From assembly GCA_037976565.1 (NCBI GenBank), contig CP137680.1, forward strand, positions 28,662,873 to 28,726,872: 64,000 nucleotides of DNA, read 5' to 3'. The translations under genes and the position numbers were made by a program. Below the pieces are notes generated by a model. The model ran no database searches. It saw nothing but the letters and a program-made list of their open reading frames with translations, and was not told the origin of the DNA. Source of the stretch: Mesocentrotus franciscanus (taxonomy: Eukaryota; Echinodermata; Echinoidea; Camarodonta; Strongylocentrotidae). Position 1 is the first letter of the stretch. Every line of letters starts with the position of its first letter. Of this stretch, positions 25,601-33,183 are shown piece by piece.

Positions 25601-28600
25601 TAGTTTCGAATCACTTGCTAATCGATGTAATTTCCATTCTTTATGACCACCAGGGGAACTAACTGGTTTAGGAACAACGCGGCCAATTGGGAATGGAACC
25701 GGCGACTTAGCGGGAGAATGGTAAGATCTAAAGTGAGATTAATATCCGATTTATAAGCCTGTCTTGTAGCTGTGGAGGAATCACAACTCACTTGTATGTG
25801 ATATCTACTCAGGGTATGCATGGGGATACAGAGACACAGGTGGGGGAGGGGCGCGGCACCACCCCTCCTCCAAAACCGCATAATTAATCAAGCACAGCGA
25901 GTAAGATATGAAGCACTCACATCATAACAATACCAGGCATCATTGTGGTTTAGGCTGGGGAGGGGGGCAGGATGTTACCCCTCCCATCGTCCTTCACAAA
26001 ACAAATAAGGCCCAATTGGTTACCAGCGCGACCGCAGTCGTCAAGCGAAACAAATAATTTATTTGACTGTTTGCCTAGCAACAACCACAAACTCATCCAG
26101 GGGTAGTGATTTAGTTTTCCTCCCAGGTTAGCACAATTGATGCCCTTGAAAGAAATACAAACTGTGCGCTTTGTTTTGTTCTGTCTGTTTTTGTTTTTGT
26201 TTTGGTGTTGTAACAATAAAGCCAAACTTTGAGATAATACTCTAAGAATATCTTTCATATCACTCAGTCACCCTAGATCATGGTATCTACTTAGTTCTGT
26301 CTGAATTTTTTTTATTCTCCATTCATTCATTTATTTATTTATACACCTATTTATCTATTTTCATTAATTTATTGATTTATATGTATTTATTTAACTAGTT
26401 AACTATTCAGCTGTTAATTTTTAACTTATTTAGTTATTCATTATTTATTATGGTTATTAATTTTGCTGATTCAATTACAAAAATAAGATCAAAACATTTG
26501 GTCAACATCAATTGCTATACATGTAATCTAATCTAAGAACTAGTAAATAATTCAATAAACTGTATATTTCTGTTAGGATATATTTCTTGTCAAATAGTTC
26601 TGGAAAGAAAAAAAGTACTTGCGTGCACAAAATTATTGAAATGAACCAGAAAGCCTGAACAAGCAGGATTATCTTTAATATTAAGTGTAATGATACTCCA
26701 GAGACTGACGAGATTTCATCTAATAATTTCCTTTTGGAAATTGGTAATTTATGTTTCACGAGCCGCCTGGGTGGTCTGCTGCTGGCATGTACTCTTACTT
26801 ACCTTCTCCTTACTTGAACCAGGTACAAGATTATCGGCAACAAACTTAAGGATAAATCTGGCTTTATATAGCGCTCAATACGATTGGTGGTATTCTCGAA
26901 AGCGGACTAACTTTAGTCCATGGTTTAATCCTCCGACTAAGAATGGAATGCCAAGTGTCCATATTAATATATTTTTGAATAATTTGTCCCTAAATTACTA
27001 TGATAACATAATTATTTCATAGTTATATTGTTGTTAATTAATTATGTTATTAAATTTCATTTTAATTTAGTGACAGATTAAATTATTCAAAAACATATCC
27101 ATATTGACACTTGGCATTCCATACTTAGCCGGAGGATTAAACCATGGACTAAAGTTAGTCCGCTTTCGAGAATACCTTTCGGTGCCGTCTCTAAGCGCTT
27201 TACAAATATTATTTATATTATTACACTTATGTTATATTGTTTATGTGCGACTACTATGGAAAATGTTCTCATGTCAATGGTGGCTTCTAATTTCCATTTT
27301 TATACCTTCAAATTTTGAAGAAAAAAAATGAAAGAGATAATACTTTCTTCTATATAGAACTGTGTTTTACACGGTAATGTACATGGAACTGATATCTACA
27401 ACCACGAATATCTTTTCGTCACTTGACAAGCATACTTTTGGTGATTGTTTTTATGTCATTAAAACAGTAGAATTGTGTTATTCAAAAGTTATACATCTTT
27501 AATATTATAATCGTATTCCGAATGATATTAATGTACAGTAACATTATAATAACCAAACTTTGTTTTTGCATCTCTCCTTTTCATTTATCAGCTTCTCGTC
27601 CCCGCCCTGGTCGTGACCTCGGGTCAAGGGTCACCAAAGGATGTTCCAGATGTCAGTGAACTTAAAAAATGGGTGAGTTGAAAAGGGAGTGTTGCGCTGC
27701 ATTTTCGATTAAACAAGGTTTTAAATTTGGAAATTGCTGTGAAAAGTAAATTATAGTTATTGTAGAACAAGCAGACGAGATGTGCTACATTAAATTTACA
27801 TGATGTATGAACAATAGGAACAATTACCAATTTATTCCCAAAGATTGCATATTGGCCAGTTAAACAAAACAGGTGAACCTTTAATCATACATTTACTTCT
27901 AAGCCCAAACCAACTCATATTGCCAATGGGAGGGGGATAAATACAAATGATTTAACCACCTCCCTCAAAAGAAAAAAAGAAGAAGAGAATACCCCTGGAC
28001 ACCAAGCTGCTAGGACTACCCCCATGCAATTTGAAGTAGTACGAACAAGAGGATAATCTCTTTTTCATCGAGTATTTTATACGGGGGAAGTTATCTGTGG
28101 GGCAGTTTTCATTGATTCTCTTACCTGTATAGTTGTCCAGGAATAGTAGTTTGGGAGGTAGTTATCCCAACAGGACATTTAGTTTAAAGGTACTATATCC
28201 CATTTGCAGGCCAAAAAATGAAAAGGTTAAATTCCAACGGCATTTGAAAGACAATACTAATTAAGAACTTCCTTAAAACAAGGGGGCTTGAAAATGTCTT
28301 TAAGTGGGAAAATAACGACTATTAGTTGTCGAATCGACTTAGGAGCTATAGAGCCAGTAAGTAATAGTCTGATTTTTCAGACCATTGTACCGAATGGTCG
28401 TACGTTTTATGCTGCGCAAAGATTCAATCAGTTTAATTTTGGCCATTACAAGAAGTGGGTTATTGATGTAGACAAATGCTCATGTACCCTTTACAGCTCA
28501 TTTTATGTATGTTATTACCAAAGATGAAGAAAAAAGCCAGTCAGTCACTCAATAGTGTCTGACAGTGAAGTCTAGCAAGTAAACGGGTTTCCTTGCATAA

Positions 28601-29254
28601 TTTGAATATTAGGACACTGCTAACGTTTAAATTTCACAGATAGGACATACATGACATATTCATAATTCCTGCAAAGTTCTACAGAATTTGATGTAGGCTG
28701 CAAAAGGGACATAGTATCTTTAACAAAAGAAGGTACTGTACATACAACTCTAGCTGGGCGTAAGCAAATTATTTAATGCTATTTAAAAACCTTTTCTCCA
28801 CTACCGCAGATTCCCGACGTAGAACATAGCCATATTTCAGGTTGCGAGATCAAGACGGACAAAGAAAGGTATGAAGAAATCAAATCATTTTGAATTATAA
28901 AAGAAAATAGTGTTAATACTAATCTGATGGGTTTTGTGACATTTTTATTGTAACATCGCAAAAACTTCTAGAGCAAATATAACAAAGGAATCAGTAGACC
29001 TCGAATAAATATATTAGGATATTTTTGTTAATGTACAAGTGAAAAAACAAAACAAAATGGCAACATGATCTGAAAGTAATAACTCTAAATTAGTTTTTAA
29101 GAACAAAAAAACAAGCTATATATTTCTTGGTTTTTGTATAATGTTATTTTGTTTTTTCTCTATTTTCTACAGATCATCGGAACTTAACCGAGTTCTCCGA
29201 AAATGGCTGTTCACAATTTACGCAGGCGAGCATACACCTCTTATGCCGATGTAG
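3312..29254 (+). CDS. EPHX2-like: EPHX2-like bifunctional epoxide hydrolase homologue, 18 exons, 5' partial, hydrolase triad lost
   Basis: Eighteen GT/AG-bounded exons join in one frame into 528 residues plus a stop. They align collinearly with vertebrate soluble epoxide hydrolase (about 555 aa), missing only about the first 35 residues. Numbering below is from the first in-window residue. The HAD phosphatase half (1 to about 184) shows TN (87-88), K124 in RKPDP, and LDD...N (148-149, N153), matching HAD motifs II-IV; the motif I DxD exon is not in the window. A linker with THSYVTT (about 201-207) leads to the alpha/beta-hydrolase half. There HGFP reads HDFE (227-230), the nucleophile elbow GHDWGG reads GQGMGA (Asp to Gly297), the charge-relay Asp aligns with G468, and the catalytic His aligns with I496. 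One lid Tyr is kept (Y346) and the other is Phe (F438). The frame is open across 26 kb, so this is probably not a decaying pseudogene. Family EPHX2 lies in the cytosol and peroxisome; the C-terminus LMPM is not a classic peroxisomal signal. Phosphatase activity is inferred. Confidence 0.93.
4682..4835 (+). CDS. EPHX2-like: EPHX2-like exon B (HAD cap helices)
   Basis: Acceptor is ttctag and donor is gtacgg. Encodes 51 residues plus the first base of a Gly codon. FATEFEQECRRVAEEQGVV and the following IPEMLNAVAVLKENG fit the helical cap of the EPHX2 phosphatase domain; the LKENG turn corresponds to LRKKG before the motif II strand. Confidence 0.9.
5770..6032. mobile_element. 263-bp MITE with ~45-bp TIRs and TTA duplication
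   Basis: Ends AGGGCCTATCTCACTGAGCG and its near-exact reverse complement, continuing inward as GCGAATG.TTGCGAACGT.GCGAATTT. TTA flanks both sides (5767-5769, 6033-6035). The interior is a string of tcgcaaacagt / gtcgtaaac short repeats. The 3-bp TTA duplication suggests a PIF/Harbinger-type non-autonomous element (inference). Confidence 0.85.
6061..6638. mobile_element. Degenerate TTAA-flanked TIR element
   Basis: Left TTAA|AGGAGAAATCCAACC (6061) and right reverse complement AGGTCAATCCAACT with flank TTGA (6635-6638). Contains the block gtgaaattttgaacgaaatc at 6136 that recurs in other elements of the window. No coding capacity seen. Confidence 0.55.
8473..8590 (+). mobile_element. tRNA-derived SINE head (candidate)
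   Basis: TGGCTCAGTGGA (8479-8490) resembles a Pol III A box and GGTTCGAGACC (8522-8532) a B box, at tRNA-like spacing. No full cloverleaf is evident. The 3' part is not delimited. Confidence 0.5.
8973..9163 (+). CDS. EPHX2-like: EPHX2-like exon C (HAD motifs II and III)
   Basis: Acceptor is ataacag and donor is gtatga; 2 nt finish the split Gly, then 63 codons. Contains CALTNNYID (HAD motif II Thr-Asn, human T123/N124) and CRLGLRKPDPSIF (motif III Lys, human K160). These are the strongest family signatures of the N-terminal phosphatase. Confidence 0.95.
11804..12165. repeat. Fold-back repeat with ~37-bp arms
   Basis: atgcaaattagcgag...ccctcac (about 11891-11928) pairs with gtgagg...ctcgctaatttgcaaa (about 12126-12163). 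The preceding gtgaaagtttcatcgaaatc (11804) matches blocks at 6136 and 33252, so this belongs to the same element group. Confidence 0.6.
12244..12366 (+). CDS. EPHX2-like: EPHX2-like exon D (HAD motif IV)
   Basis: Acceptor is ccacttag and donor is gtaagt; 41 whole codons. VFLDDSEVNTKAAEALGM carries the metal-binding Asp pair and the Asn of HAD motif IV (human D184, D185, N189). STILVQDSKTALEQLKIVTG closely matches the end of the vertebrate phosphatase domain. Confidence 0.95.
12557..12635. repeat. Compound (GA)n/(GT)n microsatellite
   Basis: About 19 GA units followed by interrupted GT units, in the intron after EPHX2-like exon D. Open frames across it are simple-sequence artefacts. Confidence 0.97.
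13224..13292 (+). CDS. EPHX2-like: EPHX2-like exon E (interdomain linker)
   Basis: Acceptor is acgtag and donor is gtaagg; 23 codons. VFKQAGPITVDPEEVTHSYV corresponds to the proline-rich linker between the two domains. THSYVTT matches the vertebrate SHGYVTV turn at the start of the hydrolase domain. Confidence 0.88.
14414..14465 (-). mobile_element. SINE 3' tail fragment (candidate)
   Basis: (AAT)n followed by cttttatagcgcataacata resembles the tail of the SINE at 16642-16973 (ATATAAGCGCTA type motif then ATT repeats). Short and diverged. Confidence 0.35.
16642..16973 (-). mobile_element. Full-length tRNA-derived SINE with target duplication
   Basis: On the minus strand it starts GGTGCCGTAGTCGAGTGGTA (A box) and has GTGGGTTCGATCCCCGACA (B box), then about 250 bp of body and a 3' tail AAGCGCTTATAGAC...GCTATATAAACCC ending in (ATT)n. 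Flanked by tttagta at 16635-16641 and 16974-16980. Lies in the intron before EPHX2-like exon F. Confidence 0.88.
17150..17245 (+). CDS. EPHX2-like: EPHX2-like exon F (oxyanion-loop region, degenerate)
   Basis: Acceptor is tttcag and donor is gtaatt; 32 codons. KVRFHFAELGSGPPVILCHD matches the vertebrate RVRLHFVELGSGP...LCHG strand. The following oxyanion motif HGFPESW is changed to HDFEEDW, replacing both Gly and Pro of HGFP. Confidence 0.95.
18388..18466 (+). CDS. EPHX2-like: EPHX2-like exon G
   Basis: Acceptor is ttactag and donor is gtgagt; 26 codons plus one base of the next. MPELAIAGFRVIALDLKGFG then ESSKPT aligns with the vertebrate IPALAQAGYRVLAMDMKGYGESS, a conserved alpha/beta-hydrolase strand and loop. 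Confidence 0.95.
18486..18660. repeat. GATA/GAAT-rich simple repeats
   Basis: Runs of gatagataga (about 18500-18545 and 18632-18655) and aatgaatg between, in the short intron between exons G and H. Confidence 0.85.
18778..18812 (+). CDS. EPHX2-like: EPHX2-like exon H (35 nt)
   Basis: Acceptor is actcag and donor is gtaagt. Two bases finish Asp, then TEQYTLKILCR, matching vertebrate EEYCMEVLCK. The short length is supported by matching phases with the exons on both sides. Confidence 0.9.
19221..19290. repeat. Paired near-perfect 21-23-bp palindromes
   Basis: TACATCCATTGAATGGATGTA (19221-19241) and a second with arms ATACATCCAT/ATGGATGTAT around CGA (19268-19290). Each has perfect 10-bp arms; they are 26 bp apart and separated by tccaatcagaacgcagg. 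Confidence 0.85.
19497..19631. repeat. Long (GA)n microsatellite
   Basis: About 135 bp of interrupted GA, just upstream of the 27-nt microexon I. Open frames on both strands here are artefacts. Confidence 0.97.
19784..19810 (+). CDS. EPHX2-like: EPHX2-like exon I (27-nt microexon)
   Basis: A long pyrimidine tract ending in acag, then nine codons DMTEFLDAL and donor gtaagt. It fills exactly the gap between LCR and GIAQVTL and matches vertebrate EMVTFLDKL. Gene finders would easily miss it. It lies 153 bp after a long GA microsatellite. Confidence 0.88.
20851..21097. repeat. Tandem repeat, ~90-bp unit, about 2.7 copies
   Basis: Copies start at 20851, 20944 and 21033. Shared blocks are gacagac, attccctt/atccctt, tttggtca.tttgggggcg and atgagg/agaggatca.aatcgca. 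It ends shortly before EPHX2-like exon J. Confidence 0.85.
21165..21250 (+). CDS. EPHX2-like: EPHX2-like exon J (nucleophile elbow, catalytic Asp lost)
   Basis: Acceptor is ccccaag and donor is gtgagt; 28 codons plus 2 nt. GIAQVTLIGQGMGAAFAWTF aligns without gaps with vertebrate GLSQAVFIGHDWGGMLVWYM. The nucleophilic Asp is Gly, the preceding His is Gln, and the oxyanion Trp is Met. DRVR at the end matches ERVR. Confidence 0.95.
21445..22011. mobile_element. TTAA-flanked TIR element
   Basis: TTAA|AGGGATAGT at 21445 and ACTATCCCT|TTAA ending at 22011, so both TTAA duplication and 9-bp TIRs are exact. About 560 bp, no transposase. TTAA target use suggests a Kolobok- or piggyBac-like source (inference). 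Confidence 0.8.
22405..22585 (+). mobile_element. 5'-truncated SINE copy
   Basis: Shares ATCCGATGACYGGGGTA and the tail AAGCGCTTAGAGAC...GCGCTATATAAACCC with the SINE at 16642-16973, here on the plus strand and without a tRNA head. Confidence 0.75.
22633..22744 (+). CDS. EPHX2-like: EPHX2-like exon K (start of lid)
   Basis: Acceptor is atgatag and donor is gtaagc; one base finishes Arg, then 37 codons. AVAGINTSPSVVIPAT matches AVASLNTPFIPAN. SLRDYIRF aligns with the vertebrate VFDYQLYF segment, so the first lid tyrosine appears conserved. Confidence 0.92.
23239..23316 (+). CDS. EPHX2-like: EPHX2-like exon L (lid, Asn tract)
   Basis: Acceptor is ccacag and donor is gtaagc; 26 codons. A run of five Asn encoded by AAC repeats (VRNNNNNPD) precedes EMEQFYRIATYHSSDT, which fits the helix LEQNLSRTFKSLF of the vertebrate lid only loosely. 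Confidence 0.85.
23822..23867 (+). CDS. EPHX2-like: EPHX2-like exon M (lid, divergent)
   Basis: Acceptor is tttttag and donor is gtatgt; 15 codons (NPTKDDRCLNGIDVK) plus one base. Sequence similarity to the vertebrate lid is weak. The call rests on splice sites, matching phases and position. Confidence 0.72.
24329..24446 (+). CDS. EPHX2-like: EPHX2-like exon N (lid, basic insertion)
   Basis: Acceptor is tttctag and donor is gtatgt; phases fit both neighbours. Encodes DFELSTKASMNCLCIEADKR and a Lys/Arg/His-rich tail (HHRSTKSKSQPR). It takes the place of the vertebrate lid region before LNWYRN but is much more basic and poorly conserved. Confidence 0.78.
24545..24713 (-). mobile_element. tRNA-derived SINE, second family
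   Basis: On the minus strand GGATGTGTTGTGGTCTAGTG (A box) and GGATCGAGTTCC (B box), followed by GGTAAATGGGTACC and GCGCCATAATGGCAGCCATG. The body differs from the 16642 family. Confidence 0.75.
24744..24830 (+). mobile_element. Possible solitary hAT-type end
   Basis: CAGTGGCGTATCCAGAAATT resembles hAT terminal repeats, followed by a G-rich stretch. No matching right end or 8-bp duplication was found. Confidence 0.3.
25654..25720 (+). CDS. EPHX2-like: EPHX2-like exon O (lid end, Tyr to Phe)
   Basis: Acceptor is caccag and donor is gtaaga; 22 codons after one split base. GTNWFRNNAANWEWNRRL aligns with vertebrate GPLNWYRNMERNWKWACKSL. The second lid tyrosine that activates the epoxide (human Y466) is Phe. 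Confidence 0.93.
26862..27230 (-). mobile_element. SINE tail interrupted by a fold-back element
   Basis: tttatatagcgctcaatacg (from about 26862) and gtctctaagcgctttacaaa (27188-27207) are the two halves of the SINE tail seen intact at 16655-16700. The 289 bp between them is a hairpin element. Confidence 0.75.
26889..27177. mobile_element. Fold-back MITE, ~100-bp arms
   Basis: Left arm from ggtattctcgaaagcggact to about 26990 is near-complementary to the right arm about 27071-27177 (agtccgctttcgagaatacc end). Both contain ccatggtttaatcctccg. The spacer of about 80 bp is AT-rich. No coding capacity; mobilised in trans if at all. Confidence 0.88.
27592..27672 (+). CDS. EPHX2-like: EPHX2-like exon P (charge-relay Asp lost)
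   Basis: Acceptor is ttatcag and donor is gtgagt; 27 codons. LLVPALVVTSGQGSPKDVPD aligns at equal length with vertebrate ILIPALMVTAEKDFVLVPQM. The acid of the triad (human D496) falls on Gly. Confidence 0.93.
28184..28723. mobile_element. TTAA-flanked TIR element
   Basis: TTAA|AGGTACTATATCCC at 28184 and reverse complement AGATACTATGTCCC next to TTAA at 28720-28723; 12 of 14 TIR bases match. It lies in the intron between exons P and Q. Confidence 0.75.
28810..28868 (+). CDS. EPHX2-like: EPHX2-like exon Q (catalytic His lost)
   Basis: Acceptor is accgcag and donor is gtatga; 19 codons plus 2 nt. IPDVEHSHISGCEIKTDKE aligns with vertebrate IPHLKRGHIEDCGHWTQMDK. The GHW motif reads EIK and two residues are missing, so the catalytic His is absent. 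Confidence 0.93.
29173..29254 (+). CDS. EPHX2-like: EPHX2-like terminal exon R
   Basis: Acceptor is tctacag. SSELNRVLRKWLFTIYAGEH then TPLMPM and stop TAG at 29252-29254. ELNRVLRKWL matches vertebrate EVNQILIKWL. The protein ends in LMPM rather than the SKM-type weak peroxisomal signal of the vertebrate enzyme. Confidence 0.92.
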
Positions 29255-29832
29255 ACTGACTTACCCGAGAATAGCCACAAGATGGCGTCCTACTCATCGA
29301 GGAGAACCCACTGTTGACCAGTCCTTGTGAAAATCAGACTTTGATGTTATAAGCAATGCCATCCATCGGTAATCTGAGGATTTTTATAATTTTGTCGAAG
29401 AAATTACAAGACGGATGTGTCTCCGTGGGGTGTTTTTCCTTCTAGGGGAACAATTACGTTCCCTATGTGGCTCTTTCGCATTGAAGACGTATAAATGCAG
29501 GACTACATAATACGCCTCTATCACATCAATCCACGCGAGCCAACTTAGTCAAGGACTATATTACATGACGATCATGCTGCATAATTGTGTCTTAAAATGT
29601 ACATAGATTGAAATTATTCTGAAATTGTGTGTTCGTATCATAAATCAATATTTTTCACGACAATTGAACTCGGGTGTCCTTCATTTGGATAATATATGGA
29701 CCTTCGTCTAGATTCGTAACTGAATGATCATAGATTTTGTGGAAAAAAGTTTGTTTGCTAATTCGGAGATCGTGGTAATGCGAATCTATTTCAAATGTTC
29801 TCTTTGAACAAAGTAACAGAGGGAGGGGAGAG

Positions 29833-29833
<1 letters not shown>

Positions 29834-29894
<61 letters not shown>

Positions 29895-29896
29895 GG
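29834..29896. repeat. (GA)n microsatellite
   Basis: About 60 bp of GA repeats in the 3' flank of the EPHX2-like gene. Confidence 0.97.
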
Positions 29897-30421
29897 GGGA
29901 TAGAGTAACGCAGAAAAGTGAATGCATAATGTCAATCTATATGAGGACACAGGAGTATAAAAAAAATGTCCAACGATTAAAGAGGAAAACAGAATGATGT
30001 CGGACAGTATGAATGATAATTAATCCTTTGTAAAATGTAAAAAGCAAATTGTAAAGTTACATACATGTCACCTGTAAATTTTTCCGATTTAAATATATTG
30101 AAGATGAACATAGTCACTGTATAATATTCATAACTTAGAAATTGAGGGGTTTAGCGTTCCCAGCTTTTTCGAATGTTTTGAGAAGAGTGCAGCCCAAGTT
30201 ATCGACAAAGATTTCGGACCTGAGTAATAAGCTCTAATAAGATGCGCATACAAAACGTCAAAATATTTCGCTAAAGTCCTATTGAGGGCGCCCCTGTATA
30301 TACACACTTTTAGTGTAGCCTTTGTGTGTATTGCTAACGACGAAGGAAGTAACAATTTGCAAACAACTAAAACGAGTTCTTGAGGGTAAAAGAGGAGGTA
30401 GTGTATTGTCATACGTACGAC

Positions 30422-30427
30422 AATAAA
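30422..30427 (+). terminator. Candidate poly(A) signal for the EPHX2-like gene
   Basis: AATAAA about 1.17 kb after the stop codon, followed by T-rich DNA. I saw no earlier canonical hexamer in the 3' flank, but variant signals were not excluded. Confidence 0.3.
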
Positions 30428-30973
30428 CTACGATCGCGTCCTTTTCTCAGAAAAGTGAAATAGTTTAAGATTGTCATACAAAATAGAGTTGGCGTGGGAT
30501 TACTTCCTTTCATAGTGAACTTGAAAGGGGCTTAAGATTCACAGCTTACCAGTTCGACTAAACTTTTTCCCCCCATAATAATTGTGTCATGAATGAGCTC
30601 CACAATCTCGAAACCAACTCATTCTGTGAATCACGACAGGTCTCTGAACAATGCAACCAATTATGATAACGATGATATTCATATGTAATATATGTATGAT
30701 TTTCTGTACATCGAGAAAAATTGTAGATTGTTTATATATATATATATATATATTCTCAGGAAATGTTGATTAAGTTTTATTGTCATTTTTGTGTGGCATC
30801 ATACCGCCAATCCTTCTGTTTGGAGCCATAAGGGCTTTAAGTACCATAAGGACCTTCTGTCTCTATACAAAATTAAACCCAACAGGGGCCTCATTACCAT
30901 CTTCATCTTCATCTTCAAAAAATGATTTTGTAGCGAACAGTCGGATATTCTGTTCTATGTATCGATTGATTAT

Positions 30974-31270
30974 AATGAATCATTCTTCCTGTTATAAAAT
31001 ATATGTGATGTAAATATCCTAGAATCACATCATTCTTCCAGTAATAAACTATATGTGATGTAAATATCCTAGAATCACATCATTCTTCCAGTAATAAACT
31101 ATATGTGATGTAAATATCCTAGAATCACATCATTCTTCCAGTAATAAACTATATGTGATGTAAATATCCTAGAATCACATCATTCTTCCAGTAATAAACT
31201 ATATGTGATGTAAATATCCTAGAATCACATCATTCTTCCAGTAATAAACTATATGTGATGTTAACATCCT
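30974..31270. repeat. 50-bp tandem satellite, about six copies
   Basis: Near-identical units start at 31021, 31071, 31121, 31171 and 31221, preceded by a diverged unit from about 30974. Each unit contains ATCACAT and ATGTGAT about 22 nt apart, so it can form a hairpin. The units also contain AATAAA. The last unit diverges (ttaacatcct). Confidence 0.97.
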
Positions 31271-32264
31271 AGAATCAATCGATAATTCCACATTATGTCG
31301 ATCCAGAGGAGGGGGCGAAGAGGCAGCGATTCACGTTTATCAGGTCTATGAAATAATTATTTTGAAAGAAATTTATTTTGTCACCATCCCTCCAATCTGA
31401 GCGAGTCTCAGAGCTCTGGTGCAACTTTTTAAAATTATAAGTTACATTGGGGGTGTATAATAAAACGATTGCCCCCCCCCTTCTGATAATCCTGAATCTA
31501 TCTCTGAAAATAGTCAGTGCAGCACGGTTTAATGTGATAGAAATAGTTCGTCCTTATAACAGTTTGTAAATTACAATTTGATCGTATGAAAAATGAGAAT
31601 TCTGCTGGACATGTATTCATAAGCTATGTGATCATTACATGCATGTATGCGCCTGTGGTGTATAAAATCTCTCACAAATGAACAATTGCCAGTTTGTGTC
31701 AATTCAGGGGTCATTTGACAGTGTACTGAATAATTACGAATGATATATCAAGTAAATCTAAGTCTTTTGAAAATGTATAGTTGCTATGAAAACTATTCAG
31801 TATTGTGTATATAAACGTATAGGCTATTTGTTTCATATTCATTATATAAAAGTGATGTAGAGATAGGAATACTTTAATATATACAGCTACTAATTGAGAG
31901 TGATGCGTGATTTTAATAAAAAAGAAAATATATTGAAAAGATATTACCATTGTCCGTTGCCGTATATACAGTTATAAATTAAACGTTATGGATTACTATG
32001 ATATTGAAGTACATGTATGAGGAAAATGGTACATGTATGGTCAGCAAAGGCAAAGAGTGAGTTGCAAATAGCAGAACGAGAGAACATTAAAGGGATCGGG
32101 TAACTTTGTCTCAGATTCTGAAACAAAATCTTGGATTTAGCTCATGATGCAATGATAATTATAAACCTTTAGGTCAGTCAGTAACCCCATGACATTCACA
32201 AGCCGATCGCCTGTCTGGTTATCAAGATATTTATGATTGGAAATCGAAATTTCATGTTTTGATT

Positions 32265-32488
32265 TCCTAACGGTTTTTAAAACACTACAGTCTATTGGGG
32301 GAAATGAGTATGGTAAAACCGGTCACGGTCAAAGATTTTTTACTTTTTTGAGGCACTTCTTGATCATTTTGAAGGGCATCGTTTAACAATGTTAAATCTG
32401 AGATTCATGGCCCTACGTGTTGTCAGTGTCTGTGACATGGTGAAATATTGAAGCCCTAAAAAAATTGCGCTTCAAAACGATCATGAAG
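32265..32488 (+). repeat. Dispersed repeat, copy 2, with invertible-looking core
   Basis: Related to 1-189. The core 32375-32469 is bounded by cttcttgatcattttgaag (32356-32374) and cttcaaaacgatcatgaag (32470-32488), an imperfect 19-bp inverted repeat. The core is in the opposite orientation to copy 1. Confidence 0.85.
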
Positions 32489-32640
32489 TATTTAGGATAT
32501 TGGAATTTCAATTGTTGATTTCTCGAGAGCTTTTGCGATCGTGTTGAAAATATTTGTTCAAACTAAAAAGAGAACGTGTTGGGGAAAGTGAAAACAAAAA
32601 AGTTTAAGAAGAGAACGAGTACGAAAAGCAGATCTCTCCC

Positions 32641-32644
32641 CCCC

Positions 32645-32675
<31 letters not shown>

Positions 32676-32704
32676 TGTGTGTCTCTCTCTCTCTCTCGCG
32701 CGCG
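32641..32704. repeat. (CT)n/(GT)n/(CT)n compound microsatellite
   Basis: CT, then about ten GT units, then CT again, ending gcgcgcgc. Confidence 0.97.
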
Positions 32705-33183
32705 CTTTGTTAAGTCTAGAACTTTATGAATTGCACAAGGTATGCCGTTAGCCATCAAGCATTCTAATCGATTGCTCATTTCGTGAGATGGCGCTATTCA
32801 CTTAACTGTTTAACGATGTTAAAATGAAGAGGGTGAGGTTGTCTGTCAGATTGTTAAAAGGAAAGTCATATCATGATATCTTTCTTCTACGTAATACTGA
32901 ATTAATTTAGAGATCTGCATGTGGGAATGTAATTTCTAACAGGCGTGAAACCACAATCAGTTGCTTAAGAGGGTGGATTTTTTTTAAAGTGGACCAATCA
33001 CTCACAGACACACACACACACACACATACACAAAGAAAAATATAATATTTTTACCGTTAGCCAACATAAGAATAGCCCCAACAAAATAATACATGAAATA
33101 TTCATATTATGGTCAAGTATTAAAGAGCATGAAAAGAAATGGAATTCATATCGAGGGCCCCGTAGAATTCTACTTGTGACGTC

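Noticed and set aside
30974..31270. CRISPR-like regular spacing
   Set aside because: Whole 50-bp units repeat with no variable spacers; it is a satellite in animal DNA.
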